Assembly (NCBI GenBank): GCA_900552295.1
Contig: URZB01000045.1
Coordinates: 1 to 9,564 of the forward strand
Length of the DNA: 9,564 nucleotides
Origin: an uncultured Collinsella sp.
GTDB lineage: Bacteria > Actinomycetota > Coriobacteriia > Coriobacteriales > Coriobacteriaceae
Reading direction: 5' to 3'
The notes beneath the pieces were generated by a model. The model searched no databases. It was given only the letters and a program-made list of their open reading frames with translations, and was not told the DNA's origin. A program made the translations under genes and the position numbers. Positions 1-6,433 of the stretch are shown here, one piece after another; the first letter of the stretch is position 1; every line of letters begins with the position of its first letter.

Positions 1-1098
1 GTGAACACCGACGATGGTATCGAGTGCTACGAGAGCACCAACACCACGCCCGAGGCCCCCGAGGTCTGGCGCCATATCGCCAACTGTCGCGCGTCTGGTC
101 GCCAGTCCATGGTCATGGAGGTCTCAAGCCAGGCGCTCAAGTACCAGCGCGTCGAGAACCTGCCGTTTGACGTAGCGTGCTTCCTCAACATTGGGCGTGA
201 CCACATCTCGCCGATCGAGCACCCGACCTTCGAGGATTATTTTAAGAGCAGGCTCAGGATCTTTGATCAGGCTAAGACCGCCGTAGTGAATCTGGGCACC
301 GATGAAGTCGAACGCGTGCTGGAGGCCGCGTCGACGGCCGAGCGCTTGGTGACCGTTGGCGTCGAGCATCCCGAGGCGAGCCTGTGGGCAAGCGATGTCC
401 GCATGGTCGGCTTCAACATCGAGTTTAACCTGCATGGCATGAGCGCTGACGAGCCCGAGGAGGGGGAGAAGGTCCTGCTGGGTATCGCGGGAGACTTTAA
501 CGTGGAAAACGCGCTGGTCGCTATCGCCGCCGCGCGCGAGATTGGTATCGGTATCGATGCCATCAAGAAGGGCCTCTCCAAGCTGCGTGTGCCGGGCCGC
601 ATGGAGGTCGTGGAGTCGAAGGATGGCCGCGTGGTTTGCGTTGTTGACTACGCTCACAACCAACTTTCGTTCCGCTCGCTCTTTTCGTCGGTCAAGCGCG
701 CGTTTCCCGCCAGCCCGGTCATTGCGCTGTTTGGTGCCGCTGGAGGCAAGGCACAGGAGCGCCGTGAGCAGCTTCCGCGCGAGGCCGCACCATATTCTGA
801 TCTGCTGATCTTTACCAACGAGGATCCGGCTCACGAGGACCCGATGAAGGTCTGTCGCGAGCTTGCCGAGCATGTTCCCGACGATACCCCAAACAAGATC
901 ATCCTCGATCGCGAGGCTGCTGTGCACGAGGCGTTCAAGGCGGCGCGTGAGGAATACGTCAGCCCCGATGCGCCCACCATCGTCTTGCTGTTGGCAAAGG
1001 GCGACGAGGAGCTCATGCACGTGGGCGATGAGTTCGAGCCCATCGAGAGCGATCTTTCGCTTGCCAACCGTTTAATCGATGTTACCCAGTTTGACTAA
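1..1098 (+). CDS. murE: MurE-like Mur ligase (UDP-N-acetylmuramyl-tripeptide synthetase), 5' end missing
   Basis: ATP-dependent amide ligase that adds the third amino acid to UDP-MurNAc-dipeptide in cytoplasmic peptidoglycan precursor synthesis. The 365 residues align with the middle and C-terminal domains of MurE. Visible motifs are STNTTPE (12-18), MEVSSQA (39-45), NIGRDHISP (63-71), GDFNVENAL (164-172), PGRME (198-202), DYAHN (216-220), TNEDPAHEDP (272-281) and AKGDEE (332-337). MurE is usually about 480-500 residues. The N-terminal uridine-binding domain and the ATP P-loop are absent, so the gene runs in from beyond the window and the GTG at base 1 is an internal valine codon. The third-residue motif reads EDPA where diaminopimelate enzymes have DNPR, which argues against a DAP-adding enzyme and is compatible with lysine or another residue. 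Arg84 occupies the position normally held by the carbamylated lysine. The specific substrate is inference; membership of the Mur ligase family is secure. Confidence 0.87.
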   Translation: MNTDDGIECYESTNTTPEAPEVWRHIANCRASGRQSMVMEVSSQALKYQRVENLPFDVACFLNIGRDHISPIEHPTFEDYFKSRLRIFDQAKTAVVNLGTDEVERVLEAASTAERLVTVGVEHPEASLWASDVRMVGFNIEFNLHGMSADEPEEGEKVLLGIAGDFNVENALVAIAAAREIGIGIDAIKKGLSKLRVPGRMEVVESKDGRVVCVVDYAHNQLSFRSLFSSVKRAFPASPVIALFGAAGGKAQERREQLPREAAPYSDLLIFTNEDPAHEDPMKVCRELAEHVPDDTPNKIILDREAAVHEAFKAAREEYVSPDAPTIVLLLAKGDEELMHVGDEFEPIESDLSLANRLIDVTQFD

Positions 1099-1112
1099 TG
1101 AACTGCGATGAG

Positions 1113-1173
1113 GGCGGCGTCCTGAGCGCGCTGCCGTTGCAGGCGCGTTTCCCCTCAAGCGGGGCGCGCCGCC
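1113..1173 (+). other. GC-rich stem-loop region between the Mur ligase and the HAD gene
   Basis: GGCGCG (1142-1147) pairs with CGCGCC (1165-1170), and after a TTT bulge CCCC (1151-1154) pairs with GGGG (1161-1164), closing a six-base loop. An alternative outer pairing, GGCGGCG (1113-1119) with CGCCGCC (1167-1173), uses overlapping bases and would compete with it. No T-tract follows, so this is not a classical intrinsic terminator. It may act in Rho-dependent termination or as a 3'-end stabiliser for the Mur ligase transcript. No convincing promoter for the next gene was seen in this 111-base gap. Confidence 0.4.
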
Positions 1174-1209
1174 TAAGACCAGAAGCCCCTTCTACGTAAT
1201 GGAGTGACC

Positions 1210-2121
1210 ATGTCCCACAATACCCTGCCGACCGTCGCTGAGCTTTCGGGCGAGATGCGCGAGCGTCTTGCCAAGGTTAAGTACGTCTTTACCGACCTGG
1301 ACGCCACGATGCTCGCACCCGGCTCGTGCGTGCTGCGCGACAACGACGGCAACCCCTCGACCAAGCTCGTCGAGGCTGTCGTGGCACTTGTCCGCGCCGG
1401 CATCCAGGTGGTCCCCACCTCGGGTCGCAACCGCACTATGATCCACGAGGACGCGCGCGTGCTCGGCCTCAACTCCTACATCGGCGAGATGGGCGGCCTG
1501 GTCATGTACGACCTCAAGGCCAACGATTGGGAGTACCTGACCGGCGATATGCCCTACGACCCCGCCTGCGGCCTCACGCCGCATCAGGTGATCGAGCAGA
1601 CCGGCGTGTGCGAGAAGATTCTCGCCCGCTGGCCGCATAAGATCGAGTACCACAACGACATGTCGACTGGCTACAAGTACCGCGAGGTCACCGTCGGCAT
1701 GCGCGGCGATGTGCCCGACGACGAGGTCCAGGCCATTCTTGACGAGGCCGGCTGCGGCCTGGTCTGGGCCTGCAACGGTCACCTGACCCATCTGTCCAAG
1801 CCGACGACGCTCGAGCTCGAACGCGTCGAGGATGGCCGCGCGTTTAACATCAATCCCGCCGGTCTCAACAAGGGCGTTGCCATCGCACGTTTCTGCGAGC
1901 ACCTTGGTATCGAGCGCGAGGAGACGCTGGCGCTCGGCGATTCCGAGTCCGACTTCTACATGGCTGACCACGTGGGCACGTTCTGCCTGGTCGAGAACGG
2001 TTTGACCAGCGCCGGCGCGCCCGAGTTCCTGGATACCTGCGATAACGCCTACGTCACGCGCGGCAAGATTGTCGACGGCTGGGCGGCAACGGCAGAGCTG
2101 CTCGTCGCGGCTCGTTCGTAG
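1210..2121 (+). CDS. HAD-superfamily phosphatase, Cof/type IIB
   Basis: Predicted cytoplasmic Mg-dependent phosphohydrolase of 303 residues; the substrate cannot be read from sequence. The HAD motifs are in order: motif I FTDLDATML (27-35) with nucleophile Asp29 and acid/base Asp31, motif II TSGR (70-73), the conserved lysine in NKGVAI (Lys221), and motif IV LALGDSESD (240-248) with Asp244 and Asp248. The long segment between motifs II and III, about residues 85-215, is the cap that defines the IIB group. Motif I has Ala where DxDGT is usual. ATG at 1210 is chosen because GGAG (1201-1204) lies five bases upstream; a GTG at 1204 in the same frame overlaps that ribosome site. The family includes sugar-phosphate, mannosyl-phosphoglycerate and flavin phosphatases, so no gene name is given. 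It lies between two cell-wall genes, but that alone does not assign it to the pathway. Confidence 0.88.
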   Translation: MSHNTLPTVAELSGEMRERLAKVKYVFTDLDATMLAPGSCVLRDNDGNPSTKLVEAVVALVRAGIQVVPTSGRNRTMIHEDARVLGLNSYIGEMGGLVMYDLKANDWEYLTGDMPYDPACGLTPHQVIEQTGVCEKILARWPHKIEYHNDMSTGYKYREVTVGMRGDVPDDEVQAILDEAGCGLVWACNGHLTHLSKPTTLELERVEDGRAFNINPAGLNKGVAIARFCEHLGIEREETLALGDSESDFYMADHVGTFCLVENGLTSAGAPEFLDTCDNAYVTRGKIVDGWAATAELLVAARS

Positions 2122-2174
2122 CGCGGCCCTATAGTTCTGAGCCATATCTTTTCGAGAGAGAATCTGGTGAGGTA

Positions 2175-3059
2175 ATGTCCGATATCGAGAATCTGGCTGG
2201 CGACACACGCCCCATTGGCGTATTCGACTCGGGTCTAGGCGGTCTGACGGTTGCGCGCGCCATCGCAACGGCGTTGCCGCACGAGTCCGTCTACTACTTT
2301 GGCGACACCAAGCGCTGCCCCTACGGCACCCGCACCGAGGACGAGGTGCGCTCGTTTGCACTGCAGGCGGGCCGTTGGCTGTCGAAGCACGACGTCAAGA
2401 TCATGGTCATCGCCTGCAATACGGCGACCGCTGCGGCCTTGCGTTTGGCCCAGCAGGTGCTCGACGTCCCCGTCATCGGTGTGATCGCACCGGGCGCACG
2501 CGCGGCAATCAACAGCACCCGCACGCGCCGGGTGGGCGTGCTCGCCACCAACCTCACCATTCGCTCAGGCGCTTACACGCGTGCCATTCAGGACTTGGAT
2601 GCCGGCGTCGACGTATACGGCTGCCCTGCCTCGAGCTTTGTCGAGGTCGTTGAGCACGAGCTCGCCTCGGGCGCGCATCTGCAAGAGCAGTGGCTCGAGA
2701 ACGAGGACATCTTTGATACGCCTGCCGTACGCGCGCTGGTCGGCGCCACGGTTGAACCGCTGCGCGACCACGGCATCGATACCGTGGTGCTCGGCTGCAC
2801 GCATTTTCCGCTGCTCGTGGGGCCTATTCGCCATGCGCTGGGTCCCGGAGTGCGCGTGGTGAGCTCCGCCGAGGAGACCACGCGTGAGTTGACCGATATT
2901 CTCACGCGCCGCGAGCAGCTGGCGGGCGACGCAGCCGAGCCGCAGCATCGTTTTGCAACGACGTCCGATAACATTGCCGAGTTTGCGGTGGCGGGCAGTT
3001 TTATCTTTGGCCAGCCGCTCAAGAGCATTGAGCATATCGATATCGACGAACTGAAATAG
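2175..3059 (+). CDS. murI: Glutamate racemase MurI
   Basis: Interconverts L- and D-glutamate without a cofactor, supplying D-Glu for peptidoglycan. The 294 residues show the full Asp/Glu racemase pattern: GVFDSGLGGLTV (15-26) with Asp18 and Ser19, GDTKRCPYG (43-51), the first catalytic cysteine in ACNTATAAAL (Cys81), and the second in GCTHFPLL (Cys208). Length is slightly above the usual 260-290 because of short N- and C-terminal tails. The start ATG is preceded by GGTGAGG (2166-2172) with only two bases of spacing, which is tight; purine-rich sequence further upstream (GAGAGAG from 2154) may help. A lone -10-like TATAGT sits at 2130-2135, but no -35 at proper distance was found, so read-through from the HAD gene 53 bases upstream is as likely. 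MurI followed by RNase PH and RdgB matches the order known in mycobacteria. Confidence 0.96.
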   Translation: MSDIENLAGDTRPIGVFDSGLGGLTVARAIATALPHESVYYFGDTKRCPYGTRTEDEVRSFALQAGRWLSKHDVKIMVIACNTATAAALRLAQQVLDVPVIGVIAPGARAAINSTRTRRVGVLATNLTIRSGAYTRAIQDLDAGVDVYGCPASSFVEVVEHELASGAHLQEQWLENEDIFDTPAVRALVGATVEPLRDHGIDTVVLGCTHFPLLVGPIRHALGPGVRVVSSAEETTRELTDILTRREQLAGDAAEPQHRFATTSDNIAEFAVAGSFIFGQPLKSIEHIDIDELK

Positions 3060-3114
3060 ATACAAGGTCACCGACCAAAGGCTCACGTTCACCTTTTGCC
3101 GAAAGGATTTTTCC

Positions 3115-3840
3115 ATGGAGTATATGCAGGTCAATCGCGCCAACGGCCGCGCCGCCGATGAGCTGCGCCCCATCAAGCTTACTCGCGGCGTCATGAAACA
3201 CGCCCACGGTTCGTGCCTGGCCGAGTTTGGCGATACTCACGTGCTGTGCGCCGCCACCATCGAGGAGGGCGTGCCGGGCTGGCGCAAGGGCGCCAAGGCC
3301 GGTTGGGTAACGGCGGAGTACGCCATGCTGCCGGCATCGACCGGCAAGCGCTGCAAGCGCGAGCATGCCAACCGTAAGGGCCGCTCCATGGAGATCGAGC
3401 GCCTCATCGGTCGCAGCCTGCGTACCGTCGTCAACATGAAGGCACTCGGCGAGTACACCGTTACCGTCGACTGCGACGTGATTCAGGCAGACGGCGGCAC
3501 ACGAACGGCGAGCATTACCGGCGCCTGGGTGGCACTGCACGACGCCCTTGCCATGTGGGTCGAGGCGGGTAAGCTCGAGCGCATCCCGCTCACGGGCCAG
3601 GTCGCCGCGATTTCCATGGGCGTTGTCGACGGCAACACCCTGCTCGACCTGGATTATTCCGAGGACAGTCACGCCGAGGTCGACATGAACCTTGTCGCCA
3701 CCGATACCGGTGAGATGATCGAGCTCCAGGGTACTGGCGAGCAGGCACCCTTCGACCGCAAGCGCCTCAATTCCCTGCTCGATTTGGGCGACAAGGGCAT
3801 TGCCGAGCTCATCGAGCTCCAGCGCCAAGTCCTCGCCTAA
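3115..3840 (+). CDS. rph: Ribonuclease PH
   Basis: Phosphate-dependent 3'-to-5' exoribonuclease that trims tRNA 3' ends and helps degrade structured RNA; works as a hexameric ring in the cytoplasm. The 241 residues span the single RNase PH domain. Diagnostic stretches are GWVTAEYAMLPAST (63-76), MEIERLIGRSLR (92-103), DCDVIQADGGTRTASITGA (119-137) with the phosphate-binding GTR (128-130), and LDLDYSEDSHAEVDMN (177-192) with the metal-binding acidic residues Asp178, Asp180 and Asp184. There is no C-terminal RdgB fusion; the pyrophosphatase is a separate gene downstream. The start ATG has AAAGGA (3102-3107) seven bases upstream; the second ATG at 3124 would leave 16 bases and is less likely. 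It follows murI after 55 bases without an evident terminator, so the two are probably co-transcribed. The stop codon is itself part of the following terminator stem. Confidence 0.97.
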   Translation: MEYMQVNRANGRAADELRPIKLTRGVMKHAHGSCLAEFGDTHVLCAATIEEGVPGWRKGAKAGWVTAEYAMLPASTGKRCKREHANRKGRSMEIERLIGRSLRTVVNMKALGEYTVTVDCDVIQADGGTRTASITGAWVALHDALAMWVEAGKLERIPLTGQVAAISMGVVDGNTLLDLDYSEDSHAEVDMNLVATDTGEMIELQGTGEQAPFDRKRLNSLLDLGDKGIAELIELQRQVLA

Positions 3841-3877
3841 CCTGCCAAAAAGGGACAGGTTTATTTTGGCAGGTTTT
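3839..3877 (+). terminator. Intrinsic terminator after rph
   Basis: CCTGCCAAAA (3841-3850) is perfectly complementary to TTTTGGCAGG (3864-3873), and the stem extends by two A-T pairs using the last two bases of the rph stop codon. The loop is 13 bases (3851-3863), followed by TTTT at 3874-3877. The A-rich top and T-rich flank fit a terminator ending the murI-rph unit. The T-tract is short, so termination may be partial. Confidence 0.72.
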
Positions 3878-3916
3878 ATCTGCGGAAACGCCGATAGATA
3901 AGGTTGATGCCACATG

Positions 3917-3948
3917 AAAGGGGAGATGCCGACAGACCGGTCCCTTTT
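3917..3948 (+). other. Second candidate hairpin upstream of rdgB
   Basis: AAAGGG (3917-3922) can pair with CCCTTT (3942-3947) around a 19-base loop that contains the ACCGGT palindrome. The same downstream arm, GTCCCTTTT (3940-3948), is also perfectly complementary over nine bases to AAAAGGGAC (3848-3856) in the rph terminator arm and loop. Only one pairing can form at a time. The stem is weak on its own, so its reality is uncertain. Downstream, TGCTATACG (3958-3966) resembles an extended -10, but a start there would leave almost no leader before the rdgB ribosome site. Confidence 0.3.
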
Positions 3949-3982
3949 ACGTGACTTTGCTATACGGACAAGGAGGCCACTC

Positions 3983-4624
3983 ATGGCACTTGAGAAGATC
4001 GACATCGACACCCTCGACCCGGCGGCGACCATCGTCGTGGCAACGGGCAACGCCCATAAGCTCACCGAGATCGAGGCCATTTTGGGCAAGGTTATGCCCG
4101 AGGTTCGCTTTGTGGCGCTCGGCCAGCTGGGCGATTTTGAGGACCCCGAGGAAAACGGCACGACGTTTTTGGAGAACGCCATCATCAAGGCGCAGGCTGC
4201 CGTCGAAGAGACGGGGCTCATGGCCATTGCCGACGATTCGGGCCTGGTCGTCGACGCGCTGGACGGTGAGCCCGGTGTATATAGCGCGCGCTACGCGGGC
4301 GTTCACGGCGACGATGCCGCCAACAATGCCAAGCTCCTCGTTAACCTGGAAGGCGTGGCCGACGAGGACCGCACTGCGCGCTTTATGAGCGTCGTCGCGC
4401 TCATCGACACGGACGGTTTGGTCACCTATGGTGAGGGTGCCTGCGAGGGCGTTATCGCACACGAGGGCCGCGGCGATCACGGCTTTGGCTACGACCCGCT
4501 GTTCCTGCCGGTCGACACGCCGGGCAAGACCATGGCCGAGCTGACGGCGGACGAGAAGAACGCCATCAGCCATCGTTTCCACGCGCTCGAGCACCTATCC
4601 GCCAAACTGACGGGCGAGGAGTAG
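3983..4624 (+). CDS. rdgB: XTP/dITP diphosphatase (RdgB/HAM1 family)
   Basis: House-cleaning enzyme that hydrolyses dITP, dXTP and ITP to monophosphates and pyrophosphate, keeping deaminated purines out of DNA and RNA. The 213-residue product carries the family pattern: TGNAHK (21-26) for nucleotide phosphate contact, ENAIIKA (64-70), ADDSGLVVDAL (83-93) with Asp85 at the catalytic position, GEPGVYSARYAG (95-106), GFGYDPLF (167-174) and EKNAISHR (191-198). The frame is open back to 3914, but ATG at 3983 is chosen because a strong AAGGAGG (3970-3976) sits six bases upstream and homology begins shortly after it. It directly precedes dtd with only three bases between stop and start. The final Gly-Glu-Glu codons form the ribosome site for dtd, implying coupled translation. 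Regulation may involve the structured 143-base gap upstream. Confidence 0.95.
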   Translation: MALEKIDIDTLDPAATIVVATGNAHKLTEIEAILGKVMPEVRFVALGQLGDFEDPEENGTTFLENAIIKAQAAVEETGLMAIADDSGLVVDALDGEPGVYSARYAGVHGDDAANNAKLLVNLEGVADEDRTARFMSVVALIDTDGLVTYGEGACEGVIAHEGRGDHGFGYDPLFLPVDTPGKTMAELTADEKNAISHRFHALEHLSAKLTGEE

Positions 4625-4627
4625 GCC

Positions 4628-5074
4628 GTGCGTGCGGTGGTGCAGCGCGTGCTCAACGCCGGCGTGACGGTCGACGGCGAGTGCGTGGGCAAAATTGGGC
4701 GCGGCTATCTGGTGCTACTGGGCGTTGGCCACGACGACACGTGCGCCGAGGCCGATAAGCTGTGGGGCAAGCTCCGGGGCTTGCGCATTAACGAGGACGA
4801 GAACGGCAAGACCAACCTGGCACTTGCCGATGTCGACGGCGAGGTTCTCGTGGTGTCGCAGTTCACGCTGTTCGCCGATTGCCGTCACGGCCGCCGCCCA
4901 TCGTTTACGGATGCCGGCGCCCCCGATGTCGCCAACGAGCTCTACGAGTACTTCCTGACGCTTGTGCGCCAAGATGTCGAACACGTGGCGCACGGCATCT
5001 TTGGCGCCGATATGAAAGTCGATCTCGTCAACGACGGTCCATTCACCATCGTCCTCGATACCGACAATCTGTAA
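4628..5074 (+). CDS. dtd: D-aminoacyl-tRNA deacylase
   Basis: Hydrolyses D-amino acids, and mischarged glycine, from tRNA, acting as a chirality checkpoint in the cytoplasm as a homodimer. The 148 residues match the full family length. Visible motifs are MRAVVQRV (1-8), the SQFTLFAD signature (77-84) containing the active-site SQ and Thr80, [16 protein letters not shown] (85-100), and the C-terminal [17 protein letters not shown] (125-141) with the Gly-Pro pair of the cross-subunit NxGPxT motif. Translation starts at GTG, with GAGGAG (4616-4621) at six bases; that site lies inside the end of rdgB. A stem-loop follows the stop codon, and the next promoter is immediately downstream, so rdgB-dtd looks like a two-gene unit. 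Confidence 0.96.
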   Translation: MRAVVQRVLNAGVTVDGECVGKIGRGYLVLLGVGHDDTCAEADKLWGKLRGLRINEDENGKTNLALADVDGEVLVVSQFTLFADCRHGRRPSFTDAGAPDVANELYEYFLTLVRQDVEHVAHGIFGADMKVDLVNDGPFTIVLDTDNL

Positions 5075-5095
5075 GTAGCCAAATTAGCTACTTGC
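5071..5095 (+). other. Stem-loop at the dtd 3' end
   Basis: AAGTAGC (5073-5079) pairs perfectly with GCTACTT (5087-5093) around a seven-base loop; flanking bases add a wobble and a G-C pair. The stem includes the dtd stop codon. No T-tract follows, so it is a weak terminator candidate at best. Its 3' arm overlaps the proposed -35 of the veg promoter. Confidence 0.4.
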
Positions 5096-5121
5096 GCGTG
5101 GTTGTAACAGGGTGCTATAGT
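5092..5121 (+). promoter_or_regulatory. Promoter for veg-ispE
   Basis: An extended -10, TGC followed by TATAGT (5116-5121), matches the housekeeping sigma consensus well. A weak -35, TTGCGC (5092-5097), lies 18 bases upstream. Transcription would start near 5128, giving a leader of about 60 bases before veg. The -10 hexamer TATAGT recurs upstream of the tRNA gene at 6420. Confidence 0.6.
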
Positions 5122-5141
5122 ATTAGAGTTTTGTCTACCTT

Positions 5142-5161
5142 AGGGGTATTATCCCCTTTTT
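5142..5161 (+). terminator. Short terminator-like hairpin in the veg leader
   Basis: AGGGG (5142-5146) pairs with CCCCT (5153-5157) around loop TATTAT, followed by an unbroken T run (5157-5161). It lies downstream of the proposed start near 5128 and upstream of the veg ribosome site, so it could attenuate veg-ispE. It could equally finish transcription coming from dtd. The stem is only five pairs, so efficiency is probably low. Confidence 0.45.
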
Positions 5162-5188
5162 GAATTGCACCTTCTGGAGGCCCTGTTC

Positions 5189-5485
5189 ATGGAAGAGATG
5201 GAAGTCAATCACGTCGACGACATCCACGAGAAGCTGACCGATATGGTGGGCGATCGCGTTAAGGTGAAGGCCAACATGGGCCGCACCCGCGTCGTCGAGC
5301 GCATGGGCACCATCAAGAGCGTCCATCCGGCAGTCTTTATCGTCGAGGTCGACGAGCGCCGTGGCCGCAAGTCGCGTCAGTCCTACCAGTATATTGATGT
5401 TCTCACCGGCCAGGTCGAGCTGTTCGACCCCGAGAGCGGCGAGCACATTTTTACTCCGCTCGGCAATCAGCTCGAGGAGCACTAG
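5189..5485 (+). CDS. veg: Veg family protein
   Basis: Small protein (98 residues) of the Veg family, known from Bacillus subtilis, where veg is strongly transcribed and affects biofilm formation; its molecular function is not settled. The family pattern is visible as VKVKANMGRTR (24-34), the hydrophobic strand VFIVEV (49-54), and QSYQYIDVLTGQVEL (64-78). The C-terminal tail is acidic and polar. The frame is open from 5165, but ATG at 5189 is chosen because GGAGG (5176-5180) sits eight bases upstream; the ATG three codons later is too distant from it. The neighbour is ispE two bases after the stop, and in B. subtilis veg also lies close to ispE (with sspF between), so this is a conserved association. 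The terminal Glu-Glu codons supply the ispE ribosome site. Confidence 0.88.
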   Translation: MEEMEVNHVDDIHEKLTDMVGDRVKVKANMGRTRVVERMGTIKSVHPAVFIVEVDERRGRKSRQSYQYIDVLTGQVELFDPESGEHIFTPLGNQLEEH

Positions 5486-5487
5486 CG

Positions 5488-6384
5488 GTGACCGATTGGT
5501 CCCTGACCCTTTCCGCGCCGGCAAAGATTAACCTCTATCTGGGGGTTCATACCGAGCGTGACGACCGCGGCTACCATAAGGTCGATTCCCTGATGGCAGC
5601 CGTCGGCCTTGTCGATACCGTGACGGTTACGCCGGCACAGGCGCTGACCGTTCAGACGATTCCGACGTCCGACTTTCCCATGCAAAAGAATACGGCGTAT
5701 CGTGCTGCGCTCGCTATGGCCGAGCATTATGGTCGCGAAGCCAACGTCTGCATCACGATCGAGAAGCGCATCCCGTTGTGTGCCGGCCTGGGCGGTCCTT
5801 CGACGGATGCCGCGGCGGTCATTGTCGCCTTGGCAGAGCTGTGGGGTATCGACCGTGCCGATTCCGCGCTGGACAACATCGCGCGCGGCATTGGCGCCGA
5901 CGTTCCCTTCTTTTTGCATGCCAGCCCTGCATTTTACGTGGGTGGGGGAGACGTGCTGGCAACCGAGTACCCCGCACTTCCCGCGACACCCGTCGTGCTG
6001 GTCAAGCCGCGCGAGGCAAGCGTTTCAACAATTGAAGCCTATCGACGTTTTGACGAGACCCCAGCGCCTGCGGACAAGCCCGGAGCGATCGCATCTGCCC
6101 TTCGCTCGGGAGATGCAGAGGCGGCCTACGCGCTCGTCCACAACAACCTGGGTGTCATTTCCGCGCAGATGGAGCCGCGGATTCAAACGGTGCTCGACTG
6201 GCTTCGTTCACGGGACGGTACCATTGCCGCAAACGTGTGCGGTTCGGGTGCCTGCTCGTTTGCTCTCTGCGATAGCGCCGCCACGGCAGCCAATCTTTCG
6301 GCAGCCGCTCAACAAAACGGCTGGTGGGCTTATGCAACGGAGCTCGTTTCCGACACGGTTCGCATTGAAGCGCCAAAGAAGTAA
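5488..6384 (+). CDS. ispE: 4-diphosphocytidyl-2-C-methyl-D-erythritol kinase
   Basis: GHMP-family kinase that phosphorylates CDP-methylerythritol in the MEP (non-mevalonate) route to isoprenoids, needed for the undecaprenyl carrier of cell-wall synthesis. The 298 residues show SAPAKINLYLGV (9-20) with catalytic Lys13, a YHKVDSLM substrate region (29-36), the ATP-binding loop IPLCAGLGGPSTDAAA (95-110), GADVPFFL (136-143) with catalytic Asp138, and the C-terminal CGSGACSFAL motif (251-260). The ATP loop has Pro104-Ser-Thr where Gly-Ser-Ser is usual, a mild departure. Translation starts at GTG, with GAGGAG (5474-5479) at eight bases, inside the end of veg, so the pair is probably coupled. No terminator was seen between ispE and the tRNA gene 49 bases downstream. 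Confidence 0.95.
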   Translation: MTDWSLTLSAPAKINLYLGVHTERDDRGYHKVDSLMAAVGLVDTVTVTPAQALTVQTIPTSDFPMQKNTAYRAALAMAEHYGREANVCITIEKRIPLCAGLGGPSTDAAAVIVALAELWGIDRADSALDNIARGIGADVPFFLHASPAFYVGGGDVLATEYPALPATPVVLVKPREASVSTIEAYRRFDETPAPADKPGAIASALRSGDAEAAYALVHNNLGVISAQMEPRIQTVLDWLRSRDGTIAANVCGSGACSFALCDSAATAANLSAAAQQNGWWAYATELVSDTVRIEAPKK

Positions 6385-6419
6385 AAATTTCTCTGGCACA
6401 CGACGGAAATCTTTGTTAC

Positions 6420-6425
6420 TATAGT
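6420..6425 (+). promoter_or_regulatory. Probable -10 element of the tRNA-Pro gene
   Basis: TATAGT ends eight bases before the mature tRNA 5' end, placing the transcription start about two bases upstream of the tRNA, as is common for single tRNA genes. The -35 is unclear; the best match found is GGCACA (6395-6400) at 19 bases, which is poor. Confidence 0.42.
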
Positions 6426-6433
6426 CGAGCTAA

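Noticed and set aside
1..3. GTG at base 1 as a true start of the Mur ligase
   Set aside because: The product would lack the uridine-binding domain and the ATP P-loop, and the window boundary coincides with it, so truncation by the edge is the simpler reading.
3914..3982. Upstream ATG for rdgB at 3914
   Set aside because: It lacks a well-placed ribosome site and adds 23 residues without family similarity; ATG 3983 follows a strong AAGGAGG.
5165..5188. TTG start for veg at 5165
   Set aside because: It lies before the GGAGG at 5176-5180, which instead serves the ATG at 5189.
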